Under the pieces are notes generated by a model. That model was given only the letters and a program-made list of their open reading frames with translations. It had not been told where the DNA came from and did not search any database. Positions 46,975 to 59,332 of a stretch of 64,000 bases of DNA are shown piece after piece; within the stretch, counting starts at the first letter, position 1, and every line of letters starts with the position of its first letter. The position numbers were made by a program, and so were the translations under genes. The stretch is from Desmodus rotundus. Lineage: Eukaryota; Chordata; Mammalia; Chiroptera; Phyllostomidae. The stretch lies in the NCBI RefSeq assembly GCF_022682495.2, contig NC_071391.1:43863998-43927997 (forward strand). The letters run 5' to 3'.

Positions 46975-47625
46975 GAATGTACTTTATTATTTTATTGATT
47001 TACGTTTTTGACCTTTCTATATAACCGATCTGGCTCTTACTTACATAGTTTCCCTTTAGGGTGTGTGTGTAAATGCACATGTGTACACGAGTGTGTTTTG
47101 TGTTTAATTTGCTATTCTTTTTCTAGTTTCTTAATGTGAGAATTTATTCCACTGATTGGATACAATCTTTTCTGTTATAGTTTTTAAAGATATATATGTA
47201 ATGTTTTAGCTATATTTCATACTTTTGGGTTATTCACTTGTTATTTTGATTTGATTCACCTTATTTTCAAATATTCTTTGTGATTTTTTTTCTTAACCTT
47301 GTAATAGTTGAAATTGTGTTGGTTAATTTACAAACAATTGGTCATTTTTCACTTTTTCTTCTGCTGGATATTTTAAATGTAATTCTTTTCTAATCAGAAA
47401 GGATATATTTTATTGTTTCAGTCTTTTAAATGTATTGACATTGTTTTATAGCTTAAAATATTGTACATCCAAAAATTTTTATATGAATTTGAAAAAATGT
47501 ATTATGCATTCATTGGGTGACAGCTTCTATATATGACATTTAAGTTGAGGTGGTTGATAATGTTTCATGTTGTCTACATGGTTGATGATTTTTTAATTCA
47601 TTAAAATTTTTTTCTTCTTCTTAAG
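46975..47625 (+). repeat. Duplicated TRIM intron-4 sequence upstream of copy 2
   Basis: Aligns with 35320-35990 (intron 4, copy 1) and 61830-62560 (intron 4, copy 2). Shared wording includes 'TTTAATTTGCTATTC', 'TTCTAGTTTCTTAATGTG', 'GGTCATTTTTCACTTTTTCT' and 'GCATTCATTGGGTGACAG'. It contains no exon. It marks the start of the second duplication unit. Confidence 0.8.
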
Positions 47626-48605
47626 TCCATTTAACATTTCTTGTAACACTTGTTTGGTGGTGATGAATTCCTTCAGCTTTTTGTTCTCTGAGAAGCTAGT
47701 TATGTCTCCTTATATTCTAAATGATAGCCTTGCTGGGTTGGGTAATATAAGTTGTAGGTCCTTGCTTTTCATCACTTTGAATATTTCATGCCAATCCCTT
47801 CTTGCCAGCAAAATTTCCATTGAGAAATGAGTTGATAGTCTTATGGGAGCCCTCTTATAAGTAACTAACTGCTTTTCCCTTTCTGCTTTTCAGATTTTTC
47901 TCTATATTCTTCATTACTTGCTGCTTTTTTTATGCTATCTCCTTTTTTTACTTTTCCTATATCTTTGTTGAAATTCTTATAACCAGTGTTTAGAATTCTT
48001 CATCTGGTAGATTGATTGCCTCCATTTGTTTAGTAATTTGTCTGAAGTTTGTCCTGATCCTTTATTTAGTCCATGTTTCTCTGTGTCCCCATTTTGACTT
48101 TCTCCCTATGCTTATTTCTATGTATTATGTGTATCTGTCAAGTCTCCCCATTTTGGTAGAGTGGCTTTATATAGTAGGTATCCTTTGCAGTATCCCTGTT
48201 CATCTGAATGGGATACTCCAGGGGTGTTGCTTGTACCGGTTGTGTGTCTCTTCTGTTGTAGTTCAGCCTTAATTGCTGTTGGCAAGTTGGTGGGTGGGAT
48301 TGACCCTCAGGCTGAGAAGCTGTGAGGCATAGTATTTACTACAGTGAACAAGCTGACTCTGTGGAGGGAGATTCACTTTAGTTGTGCTCTAGTGACTGGT
48401 GAGTCCACCCTTTGGGTATGTCATTTCTGGCACTAATTGGGTGGTGCTCTGGTGTGGTTTGAATCTGGCCACCAGGTTTGTTGGTTCCTAAGTCTCTTGG
48501 GAGGGGTTCTGGGGTAGGATAAGGTCAGCCACTGCCTGTGCCTGGCCCAGAATCACCTGGTAGAGGCTACAAAGGGATATGAGTTTGGTGGTTGCCTATG
48601 CTAAG
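47625..48605 (-). mobile_element. L1 5' UTR/ORF1 fragment upstream of TRIM copy 2
   Basis: Same element as 21862-22925 and similar to 62560-64000. Stops in all frames. Confidence 0.75.
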
Positions 48606-48894
48606 CATTGTTCATTTTTATCTGCTTTTGAGTGATGGTTTAAAAAAGACCAAATGTTTTCCACAGGAAGTGGAGAAACTGAATGCTTATGGAGGTGTGA
48701 GTATTACCCAGAGAAAGACTACACTTGAAGAGCACCATCTGTTAAATTCCATGTTCTTCCTGCCTCCTAGTTACTGGTAAAATGTCAATGACACAGTTGT
48801 ACCACCGCTAAGTCTGGAAGGGTACCTCATCGGGCCTTCCTAGGTCAGGAACAAAAGCTAGTAATTAATTGGTGGACTCCTAAGATTCAATGCT

Positions 48895-49095
48895 GTCCCC
48901 TGATCAGGTAGTTCACTTGGTTAGAGTGTTGTCCTGCTATCCCAAGATTGCAGCTTCTATCTGTGGTCAGGGCACATATATGAAGCAACCAATGAATGCA
49001 TAAATAAGTGGAACAACAAATCAGTGTTTCTCTCTCTCTCCCACCTCTCTCTTGCCCCTTTTCTCTCTGTCTAAAATCAATAAAAAACAAAAGAT
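48895..49095 (+). mobile_element. Divergent VES-family SINE, duplicate copy
   Basis: Orthologous within the tandem duplication to 23237-23432, with the same flanks. Confidence 0.8.
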
Positions 49096-49528
49096 TCAAT
49101 AATGTTGTGAAAAAAATTTTCAGTAGGCTCAAACATTTTCTAAACATAGCAACTCTTAGTAGCTGCTATTTAAAAATAGAACCTTTTCTAAAATGCCTTA
49201 ACTCACAATGATAGCTGCTACCAGTCAGCTTAAATTAACAAGCTCTATCACTAATAACACTCTGCATTACAAAGGGCAGGTACCCAGATTTTCTGGATCA
49301 TGATTTTAACCCTATTAAGTAGTTTAGTGCATGAATATAAGATAAGCTTAACTAATAGCTACAGAATTGAACTGAAATTCTGAGTATTTAAGCAAGTTGT
49401 AGAATGTGTCATTGGAATTTGCATTCATCTTATTCAAATATTCTTGCGAGCATACTCTGCAAAAGAGTTAAAAACAACAGTGGTTGAGTGTCAATCAAGT
49501 GTAGTTCCTAGAATGTACTGAGGTCTTA

Positions 49529-49702
49529 CCGTATTTTGCCACATGGAGTGCGCACTTTTTGCCCATATTTTTGAGGGAACAATAAGGATGAACATTATAC
49601 ATGGGTATAATGATTACATACCATGGTATAATAATGGGTATGATAATCCCATGTATAATGCACACAAAAATGTGGGTGCGCATTATACACGGCAAAATAC
49701 AG
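49529..49702. mobile_element. Mariner-type MITE in the promoter region of TRIM copy 2
   Basis: Starts CCGTATTTTGCC and ends GGCAAAATACAG, flanked by TA (49527-49528 and 49703-49704). Internal sequence is related to the MITE at 19684-19845. Copy 1 has the empty site, 'GGCATTAACTT', near 23865. Confidence 0.88.
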
Positions 49703-49795
49703 TAACTTTTTCAAATGTTAAAACAGTGGTTTCCTGTTGTTATTCTTAAGTTTCTGTTCTACTTCCTTTGTTTCATTTCCAATCTTATAAATTTA

Positions 49796-49809
49796 ACTTT
49801 CGTTTCTCA
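49796..49809 (+). promoter_or_regulatory. ISRE-like element, TRIM5-like copy 2
   Basis: 'ACTTTCGTTTCTCA' differs from the ISRE consensus by one base at position 2. It occupies the same place as the motif at 23952 in copy 1, and only about 93 bases separate the MITE end from it. Confidence 0.58.
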
Positions 49810-49811
49810 CC

Positions 49812-49913
49812 CCTCTCCTGTGGGGAGATGGCTGGTCTCTAGCTTGGTGAGTGAATCTTGACCAGCCCTACACCTTCTCTTCTCCACTGATTTAAGACTC
49901 CTGACTTCTGAAA
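49812..49913 (+). other. TRIM5: Non-coding exon 1 of TRIM5-like copy 2 (5' limit approximate)
   Basis: Counterpart of 23970-24084. The donor is CTGAAA|GTAAGTGG, with A instead of G at the last exon base, slightly weaker than copy 1 but still a good match. Confidence 0.58.
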
Positions 49914-50789
49914 GTAAGTGGGCCAGTTTCTGAGGGAAAAAGGCAGGAGTCTTTTGGGGAACAGATTGAATATGTTTGGTGTCTTTAATTGTGGTTCTGA
50001 AACTGCTTTACTAGTGGGTATCTCTGCTGAAGTGGCAGAAAAGAAGAACATTGAACCTAGGGGAAGAATAACCTTAAAGAAGGGAGGTTTAAAAGAGCAA
50101 AGAGTCTTATTTGTTTTTTGGAGGGACCATTATTTCTCCAGGCTGTATTACCCTCATCTTGTTCCATTTCTGTAGTTTTGACTTTCTACCTTGCCGACGT
50201 GAGCCAGAATACTCATACTCTGTTTTTTCCCAGGCAGAAAAACCCCTTCCTGCTTTTCTCCAGTGAAGCCTGAGAGATTGAGCCCTGTTTTCCCTCTTTG
50301 TAAAGCAAAAACTTGGTGAGGGTCAGCAAAAATGAAAGCCCTTTTTGAACGCGTGTGTGAGAGACAGGGTCTTAGGGACTCGGCCAGGATCAGACCCTCT
50401 TATTGCTATTCTTGTACTCTTGTCCTGGTAATGTTTGGGAAGCTGTGTACAACCTCCTGGATAAATTGCCAGCCCTTTGGCAAGCCTGATGAGAGAGGCT
50501 GGGTGATCAGGTTGCTGCCCATCTCTGTAGCTCCCACAGGTTACTTGTGTCTCTGGGGACCAGGCACAGGGAATATGTTCACCCCCGAGGGTCAAGGGTT
50601 ACTCTTACGTCAGTGTACCCTATGATCCTCTGGTGTCCTCTTCTGCTTTAAAACTTTTTCTTTATCATCTTAGATATATCCTTCCATTGTTTCTTACTTC
50701 AACCACTAACTCAATTTTCCCTTGCACTGAGCAAAGAAATGGATTTGGTAATTTTTCTGAAAAAAAAAAACAAACCAACAACTCTTTCT

Positions 50790-53700
50790 TAACACATTAA
50801 AAAAAGTGTTAAGAGTTAATGTTTAGTTTCAAATGTACAACAAAGTGATCACACATTTATATAACCTTCAAAGTGATCACTCTGATAATTCTAGTACCCA
50901 TCTAATACCATTGGTAGTTATTACAATATTACCGACTATATTCCCTATGCTGTACTTAACATCCCTGTGACTATTCTGTGACTACCAATTTGTACTTGTA
51001 AATCCCTTCATCTTATTTACCCATTCCCACTCCAATCAGACAACCATCAAAATGTTCTCTGTAGCTGTGAGTCTATTGCTATTCTTCTTGTTCATTTATT
51101 TTGTTTTTTTAGGTTCCACATATAAGTGAGATCATTTGGCATCTGTTGTTCTCTGTCTGACTTATTTCACTCAGCACAATGCCCTATAGGTCCATCCATG
51201 TTGTCACAGATGGCAAGATTTCTATCTTTTTAGGGCTGAATCATGTTCAGTTATATATATACACCACTTCTTTATCCATTCATCTATTGATGGACACTTT
51301 TGTTGCTTCCATATTTTGACTATTGTATATAATGCTGCAATGAACATATGGATGTATATGTCTTTCTGATTTAGTGTTTTGGTTTTCTTCAAATAAATAC
51401 ACAGAAGTGGATTGCTGGGTCCTTCTTTGTCTGTTCTTGTAGCCTATATATTAAAGTCTATTTTGTCTGGTGGAAATATTGCTACCCCAGCTTTTTATTT
51501 AATATTCCTTTCAGTCATGTGTCTTCTGATCTGAAGTGTCTCTTGAAAACAGTGTATGTTAGTGTCAGCCACTGTATAACTTTTAATTGGAGCATTTAAT
51601 CCATTTACATTCAAAGTAATTGTTGATAGATATGTATGCATTGCCACTTTACTACTCATAATTTTTATCTTTTTTTATTCTTCTCCTTAAAGAAGAACCT
51701 TTTAGTCAAGTTAAAGGATTTCATCATCACCAAGCCCTTATTATATGACATGTTAAAGGGATTTATCTAAGAAAAAGAAGATAAAAAATATGAGCAGTAA
51801 AAATGACAGCAAACTCACAGTTATTAATAACCACACCTAAAACAAAAACAAAAGCAAACTAAGCCAACAACTAGAACAGGAACAGAACCACAGAAATGGA
51901 GATCACATGGTGGGTTATCAACAGGGGAGTGGGAGGGGGAGAGAAGGGAAAGGTACAAAGAATAAGTAGCATAAATAGTAGGTAGAAAATAGACAGGGCG
52001 AGGGTAAGAATAGTAAAGGAAATGTAGAAGCCAAAGAACTTATAAGTATGACCCATGGACATGAGCTATAGGGGGGGGAATGTGGGAGGGAGTAGGTGGG
52101 CAAGATGGAGTGGAATGAAGGGGGGGAAATGGGACAACTGTAATAGCATAAGCAATAAATATATTTTAAAAAAAGAAGACCCTTTTACACTTCTTATAAT
52201 ACTGATCGGAGATGATGAAATTGTTTAGTTCTTTTTCTTTCTGGAAAGCTCTTTATCTGACCTTTGATTCTAAAAAATGGCTTTGCTGGGTAAGGTAATG
52301 TTGGTTGTAAGTTTTTGCTTTTCATCAGTATGAATATTCCATGCTATTCTCTTCTGGCTTGCAAAGTTTCTGTTGAGAAAACAGCTGACAGTCTCATGGG
52401 AGTCTTATGGACCTCTTTGGGTTCATCTTGTTTAGTACTCACTGATCTTCCTGGACTTGTATGTCTGTTTTCTTCACCAGGTTAGGAAAGTTTTCTGTCA
52501 TTACTTTTTCAATTTCTCACTCCATTTCTTCTTTTTCTGGCACTCCCATAATGCAAATGTTGTTATGCTTGAAATTATCCCAGAGGCTCCTTATATTGAG
52601 ACTAACCTCATTTGGGTTTTTTAAAAATTATTATTATTGCTGTTCTGATTTGGTGTTTTCTGCTTCCTTATCTTCCAAATCACTGATTTAATGTTCTGCT
52701 TTATCTACTCTATTGTTGATTTTCTGTAATGTATTCTCATTTTGTTCTTTTCTGACTGGGTCTGTTTTATGCTTTCTGTCTCCTTTTTTATATGTCTTAT
52801 CTCCTTGTTTAACTTCCTGCTGTGATCATCTATTCTTCCCCTAAGTTCATTGAGCAACCTTATAACCAGTGTTTTGAACTCTGTGTCTAGTAGATTCCTT
52901 GTCTCCATTTTGTTTAGTTCTTTTTCCATAGTTTTATTCTGTTCTTTCATCTGTGACATGTTTTCTTGTCTCCTCATTATAACTGCCTCTATGTGTGTGT
53001 TTCAATGTATTCTGCAGAGCAGCCACACCTAACAGGCTTCGTAGGATGGCCTTATATAGTAGGTGTTCTGCAGGTCTCAATGACTTACCTTCCTGGTCAC
53101 CTGAACTGGGCACTCCAGGTGTGTCCCCCCAATGTGGTTTGTGTGCATTCTCCTATTGTAGTTGAATCTTGATTGCTGTTGGAATATCAAGGAAGGGATT
53201 TTCTCCCAGGCCCTTAGGCTAGGAGGACTGGCTGTGACTACTATGAAGAATTTTCTGTATGGGGACACCCCATTAGCAGGACATTTTTCAGCAGGGCTCA
53301 GGTATCCACTGAGTACATCTCCTGAATGTTTTCCTTGTAGAGGTGGTTGGGTAGTGCTTCAGCATGGTCTGAAGTTGTCCACTTGGTGTACTGACTCCAG
53401 GGCCTCCCAGCAGTTGCTGGGCAATGTCAGCCACCACCTGTGCCCTGCAATGGGCCACCTGGCATGAGCTACAAAAAGATCTGCAGATGACTGCTACCTG
53501 TGCTGAACTGGAGTACCTGGGAGAATACAAGCTGTGAACCAAGGCCAGGTGCTGCTTTGCCAGGACTGTGTCAAGTGTTCCTAAGTGGAACAGGGTACAG
53601 AGAAGTCAGTCGTAAGTTGCTTGTTGGAGTGGTTTCAGGAAAGTCTGAAGCACAAGCCATACAGATTGTTTGTATGGAAATGCCTATGGCAACATCTTGG

Positions 53701-54415
53701 GTGGGGCGGAAAGTGGTTTTTATAAGGTTTCAGGGAATTACCAGGGCTGGGTGAACGGTGTTCAGCCACATTTATTGATACTCAGACATGGTGCCTATCT
53801 GCCAGCTCTGTGAGGTGAGGCTCAGCAAAATAGCAGCAGCCTCTATCAGCACTTGTGTCTAAGGAAAAGTTGTCCCTTCAGTTCTCATCCTGAAAGACAG
53901 CCAATTCAGTTCCTCCTCACATTTTCCTAGAGCCTTTGGAACTGCTGCCCCCATGCTGGGACTCAGAGTGAGTGAGCTCAAATAAGTCTGTGCATGGGCC
54001 CTTTAACGACAAACTGCCTTGGACTCCAGATGCCTCCTTCTCAATCAGCCAAAATCCCCACTAGTTTCCAGCCAGAAGTCATGGGGATTTCTCTTCTGGA
54101 CACTGGAACCCTGGGCTGAACATTCTGGTGTAGGTGTGGGACCCCTCTCTCTTCAGGGGGAACCTCCATAGCTGAGATATTCTTCATGATTTTTATCTGC
54201 CGCACCTGGGCGTGGGACCAACATATTCTGCATCTTTACCCCTCCTACCCGTCTCCATGTGGCTTCTTCTTTATAAACGTAGTTATAGGACTTCTGCTCA
54301 GCTAGATTTCAGGCAATTCTGAATGATCATTGGTCTGTAGTTTAGTTTTAATTTTTATTTGTTGTGGGAGGTGCAAGTACTGTGCTTACCTACACTATCA
54401 TCTTGACCAAAATCC
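50790..54415 (-). mobile_element. Deleted L1, duplicate of the copy 1 intron element
   Basis: Carries the same joined ORF2 ends ('GATTGCTGGGTCCTTCTTTG' at the junction) as 24960-28175. It is further split by a plus-strand HAL1 tail. Confidence 0.82.
51709..52170 (+). mobile_element. HAL1 3' end inserted in the L1 of copy 2 intron 1
   Basis: From 'AGTCAAGTTAAAGGATTTCA' (end of ORF1) through the 3' UTR to 'AAGCAATAAATATATTTTAA'. It is flanked by 'AAAGAAGAACCTTTT' (51693) and 'AAAGAAGACCCTTTT' (52171), a target duplication of about 15 bp with one difference. It is absent from copy 1. Confidence 0.9.
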
Positions 54416-54580
54416 AAAAGAACTCCATCTTAACCTCACCTTTCATCATTTTGTACCTTGATTTCTTCGTTACATGTATTTTGATGTTTATTTTCCTTTT
54501 TTCCCCCTTTCAAAGGTCATGAGTACATGCCTTATACCTGTACCAGGTCCATATCTGATGTATAGTAATTGAACCTTTGA

Positions 54581-55186
54581 TGCAGATCCTGGCCAGAAGG
54601 ATCCTGTGTTGTGATGGCAATAGGCAAATACACACGGACTACAGACATCCTGTGAAGAAAAAAGGACAGCATGGCCACTCTCTAAGTGAGAGAGGGCGAG
54701 AGGGCTAGAGAGAGCCCAAGTGAGAGAGCCGATCCCTGCCTGGACAGGCTTTTATTGCTTTTCTGGGCACATTACATCGAGGATGGTCCTCATTTACTAT
54801 GCACAGGTTCACTGTAGTGATTACCTTTTACAGACAACAAAGGACAGAATGTTGCTAATTACTTCAAAGAGAGGGATGTTACAGCTCAAGGGGGAAGTGG
54901 TTGAACTGGTTACACTCCATACTTGGGAGGTTTAGCACAGACTTTTGGACTTCAATAAACATTTGCTGCCTCAATTCAGGGCGAGGAAGTTTTAGCAAAA
55001 GCAAGTCTCACAGCAGCCTAGGTACAATGCAGGCCTGATTCCCCAAGGGAGAACCTGTCCATGGGCATGGGTCCTGCCTGCTGAACCTCGCACCCACTGG
55101 CTTTTCCAAGTGGGAGCTGGGCTACATTTCCCACACGTGGAACAGTTCCCTATAAACCTTTAGGGGCTTTTACAGGTTCCCCAACA
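54581..55186 (-). mobile_element. Solo LTR specific to copy 2 intron 1, 606 bp
   Basis: On the minus strand it begins TGTTGGGGAACC and ends GGATCTGCA, with 'GCAATAAAAGCC' as poly(A) signal at 54747-54763. The TG...CA ends and the empty place in copy 1 (near 28340) support a solo LTR of an ERV1-like family. Its start resembles the LTR at 3286-4123. Confidence 0.78.
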
Positions 55187-55754
55187 TAGGAGAAAATATA
55201 TTTTTGTAAATGTTGAAAATATTTTATTAAAATCAAAAGAACAAATGCTTCATCTACTCTTCTGTGGTATAAAACTGTATTAGCTTGTATCAAATGTACA
55301 ATAAGTATTAAGTACCTACAAAATTATATTTTGGGACATGAGGGGCTTCTCATGTGCCCTGTGTACAAGGAAGAACCCAAGGTCAAACCCTGCTATCTGG
55401 ATATCTTATTTACATAAAACAGACCTAATTGGAATTCTAGGTGGAAATTTGACTATAAAATTCAGCCTGCCCTATTTGTAGGGAAACACAATTAATGTTG
55501 CTACCTAAATCTGTGTCTCCAGGCTGCAGCTCCTTTTGCTCAAATGCATGCTTTTTAAATTCTTTATTACCCTCTAAAATTAATTTTGGTTTGCATTTTG
55601 GACTCCACCTTGCTGAGGACAGACTCTGGGGATAGGAGACAGTGCCCACTGGCATGGTTCTTCAGTTGTGCTCTCAGTGATATCTTTTAGATACAGGAGG
55701 TACATTACTCCTGTCATCTCTGTCTTTTAAGAAACCAGACTAAGTAGATATGTG

Positions 55755-56515
55755 TGAAACATTAGTAGGTGGTTAGATAGGCATGAGCAAAGTAGGAATG
55801 ATGGGCAAGGTGCCGAGGGTCACAAGGGTGGAGAGCCCAGGCTGCCTAGCAAGGGCAAAACTGCTATCTCTTGCACAACTACCCCATAACCCCTGGAAAT
55901 AACATCTAGGCCTCAGATATGTTTCAGCTCCAGGCCCAGGAAGGCAGCAAGGCCAGGTGGAGTGATGCCATGGCTGACATCTGGACCAGCTGCAATGACT
56001 AGTGACCCTCCTCCTCTAGTGCTGACCAATGTGTGGAAAACATGACCCTGAGGAGACAGCTGATGAATGTTCTATTGAGATCCTCCCTTGAGAATTCAGA
56101 AAAAAGCCCCCAGGACTGAGGCCTCAGTGAGGCTCGTTCTCTATGGAGCAAACCTGAAGTTTTCCTCACCCCCTTCTTTTCCAAGGCTCTCTCTCTCTCT
56201 CTCCCCTGAACATGCCTGAACCCTTTTTTCCTTTCCCTTCTTTCATCTGTCAAGCCACATGTCTCTCCTCTTTCTCTCTCTCTCTCCTCTCTCTCTCCTT
56301 CTTTCTCTCTCACTCTCCCCAGAGCTCCAAGGACCCTTAGTTTCTTTTGCCCCTGTAACTTCTTTCCTGAGCCATTTCTCCTATGGTTCCCTTCTTCTAC
56401 TTCTGTGACTTTCTAAATAACCCTTTTATAATTTGAGTGTTGGCTGTGAATTCTTCTCTTAGTCAGACTCAAGTACCAAGGTGGCTGAACCAAGGTCCAC
56501 CAGTTAACAACTGGT
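55755..56515 (+). mobile_element. Probable solo LTR in intron 1 (copy 2)
   Basis: Duplicate of 29296-30055, ending 'CACCAGTTAACA' followed by 'ACTGGTGCC'. Confidence 0.5.
56189..56322. repeat. (CT)n microsatellite
   Basis: Several CT and TCTC runs with interruptions, longer than at the matching site in copy 1. Confidence 0.85.
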
Positions 56516-57094
56516 GCCATATTTGCCACTAACAAAGCTACTATGATTTATGTAAGCCTAGTGATTACAAAGGACTGATTACCCTGTAAAAGCCCATGAG
56601 CACAACTTCCAGGGGCCTAAAAGAAACACAGTAGATTATGAGTTACATGCCACTTGTGAAAAATAAGGTCTATGCTTACTAACTGGCCCTTAAGGTCTAT
56701 GGAAAGTCTTTGCAGTCCAAAGGCATTTTACACATTTGTCCATTTTTACTATCTGTTATATGACCTTGCAAGGCAGCTGAACTTCCACTTTATTGTAACC
56801 CAGTAGGTTCCTCCTGCGAAAAAAATAAAACAACAACAGCAAAACCCCAGCTTACTAGATGAATAAGCCAATATTACCTTTACAGGAAGCAAGAGCCCAG
56901 AACTGATATTGACCCTCTGTTCCCACATGATCTAACTCCCCTCCTGTCCTTTTACCTCATGGCATGTCTCACTCTCTCATCCACTGTTTTCCATTTCCTT
57001 CATCTCTTTGTCCTGAAAACTGTCATCATCTCTACCCTGGGCAACAGTGCATGCATCCTACTCACCTTCCAAATTCTACTGTCAAAGTAAAAAT

Positions 57095-57420
57095 GTCAAA
57101 AATAAGCCAGGCGGTGAGGGACAAATACCATATGATCTCACCTTTAACCAGAACATAATCAACAAAAGAAAAAAGCAAACAAAATATAACCAGAGACATT
57201 GAAATTAAAAACATTGTAACAATAGCCACAGGGGAGTGGGGAGGGGATAGTGGAGAGAGGGGTCTATAGGAGCTACTATAAAGGACACAAGGACAAAATC
57301 AAGGTGGAGGGTAGAGGTGGGGGAGGGAGGTGGGACTGGCTGGGGTGGGGTGGAAGGAAGGGGAGAAAATGCAGACAATTGTAACTGAATAAAAATAAAT
57401 AAATAAATAAAAATTAAAAA
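57095..57420 (+). mobile_element. L1 3' tail specific to copy 2 intron 1
   Basis: 'AATAAGCCAGGCGGTGAGGG', then 'ATATGATCTCACCTTTAACC', a G-rich tract and 'GTAACTGAATAAAAATAAAT' with a long poly(A)/TAAA end. It is related to the L1 tail at 16837-17420. Copy 1 lacks it. Confidence 0.9.
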
Positions 57421-58845
57421 AAAAACTTGGAGAGAGTTTTTAAAATATTTTATTTGAGCCAAACAGAGGATATGCCTGGAAGCAAGACCACAACAGACTG
57501 AGAAAAATTCTCCTAGAAAGGCAGTTTTCAGCTTCTTTTATGCATTTTGAATTAAGGAGGATACTAAGGAATATTACACAGGAGTTGGCAAAAGAAAGGC
57601 AGGAATTACAGGATAGTCAAGATTATGTGCTCTCTTGAGGGTGGTCACACTTCTGAGAAGTCTGAAAATGGGACATTTTGAAGGTGTGCTAAACCTAAAT
57701 ACACAGAAACAATGGACAGGCCTTGCTTAAGGCAAAGATAATCCTTTGAGTAAAGAAGTTATGTGCCTGGGGGGTGACTTGCCCAGTTAGGAATTTACGA
57801 TCAGATCACTCTATGAGGTAACTATCCATAGAACCTCTCTTTCAGCTACTCCAACAACATTGTACAGCCCACAAAGTGCAGAGCTAATCATGTTCCCTGT
57901 GTTCGCTGGCGGGAAAATATGGATAATTTCTTTTGTTCCTAGAAAACAGTCCCTAAATGTTACGTATTTGGGAAGTGCCCATATCATGGTCATTGCGGGC
58001 TCGTGTGATATCAAAGTCCTGGCAGTTTTGTGCACACCAACCATACTGGCATTTGCAAACTAAGACAAGGTGATATATCCCCATTATATTGGGTGTTAAA
58101 TGGGTCAAAGACTTTACCTCAGTTTGTCACTGATTGACTCAGTGAAGTAGGAATAGATTTCTGAAGAGGGGTCCCAAGTACATTAGGTTCATTTCAACTG
58201 TGTATATTGATATATAAATGATTTTTGTAACTCATTTACTATTTCTATATACACATGTGATAAAGAGCTTATTCTTGTCACATATACAAACACATTATCA
58301 CATATTATGTCATGATAATAAGAGAAGTTGTAAATGTGCAACAAGTGATGACAATGGTTAAACTGTAAACAAGCAAATGAAAGCAGGTCTTTCTGATAAA
58401 CAAACATGTCAGGAGGAGAGTGAGTCCTACTGATACCAGGGGCAGCACTGCCTGCTGAGAAGAGCAGGTATAAAAGCCAGGAAGCATGAGTGGCTTGGTG
58501 CTTTTATCTTTGAGGGTGTGCATAGTTTAGGAAAGAAGAATCAAGAGAGATGGAGGGTCACACAAGGGCCTTGGTAGAAAAAGTGTCATTTCATTTTTTT
58601 TCAGTAAAATAATAAAAATAACAACAGTTTCATACATAAAGTTGTAATTTACAATTGAGATGAACCAGAAGTAAAGTATTTGAAAATTTTATGCAAAACC
58701 TTTATACCAGGTTTCCAACTTCTTTCCTTGTTTCTATTTTTTTTTTTTCCTTCAATTTTGGTCACTGCCCACATTGATTTCTAAAAAATTGGCATCATTT
58801 ATTCTTACCTTTCTTACTCTGCCCCTTTTTAACCTTTACCATCAG

Positions 58846-59332
58846 GCCAGGATCTGTGACAAGAGAAACATTGGGCATCAGGACAAGTAGGAGAAGGGGA
58901 GCAGCCACGATGGCTTCAGGAATCCTGACAAACATGAAGGAGGAGGTGACCTGCCCCATCTGCCTGGAGCTCCTGACAGAACCCCTGAGCCTAGACTGTG
59001 GGCACAGCTTCTGCCAAGCCTGCATCACTGCAAACAACCAGGAGTCCATGGTCAATGAAGAAAGAGAGAGTAGCTGCCCTGTGTGCCGAATCAGGTACCA
59101 GCCTGGGAACCTGCGGCCTAATCGGCATGTGGCCAACATAGTGGAAATGCTTAGGGAAGTCAAGTGGAGCCCAGAGGAGGAGCAAAATACAGATCTCTGT
59201 GTGCGCCATGGAGAGAAACTCCTACTCTTCTGTAAGGAGGATGGGAAGTTCATTTGCTGGCTTTGCGAGAGGTCTCAAGAGCACCGTGGTCACCATACAT
59301 TCCTCATGGAGGAGGTTGCCCAGAAATACCAG
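58846..59332 (+). CDS. TRIM5: TRIM5-like copy 2, exon 2: RING and B-box 2
   Basis: Acceptor TACCATCAG ends at 58845. The ATG at 58910 has A at -3 and G at +4, and the donor CAG|GTAACA follows 59332. If the donor is skipped, the frame stays open for 84 further codons to about 59533, which could give a RING plus B-box-only product; this is not supported by conservation. Confidence 0.92.

Larger units (their letters stand above)
43220..46975 (+). mobile_element. Older HAL1 element, interrupted by a younger HAL1
   Basis: Half-L1: L1-like 5' UTR, ORF1 and 3' UTR but no ORF2. Part one is 43220-43575 (5' UTR). Part two, 45434-46975, continues the 5' UTR at 'CTGTGGGGGTTGAGGCAGC', then has an ORF1 remnant (45750-46560) and a 3' UTR ending 'GCATAGTCAATAAAATATAT'. 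ORF1 carries stops and frameshifts (for example TAG in 'GACTTCTAGGAAGTTC'). Unlike the younger copy it retains the ORF1 stretch 'KERILKAAREKETVTYKGV', so the younger copy's gap there is a separate deletion. Confidence 0.85.
49914..58845 (+). other. TRIM5: Intron 1 of TRIM5-like copy 2
   Basis: Parallel to intron 1 of copy 1, with three insertions not seen there: a HAL1 tail (51709-52170), an LTR (54581-55186) and an L1 tail (57095-57420). The region 57925-58845 matches 30960-32467 but lacks about 550 bases present in copy 1. Confidence 0.6.
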
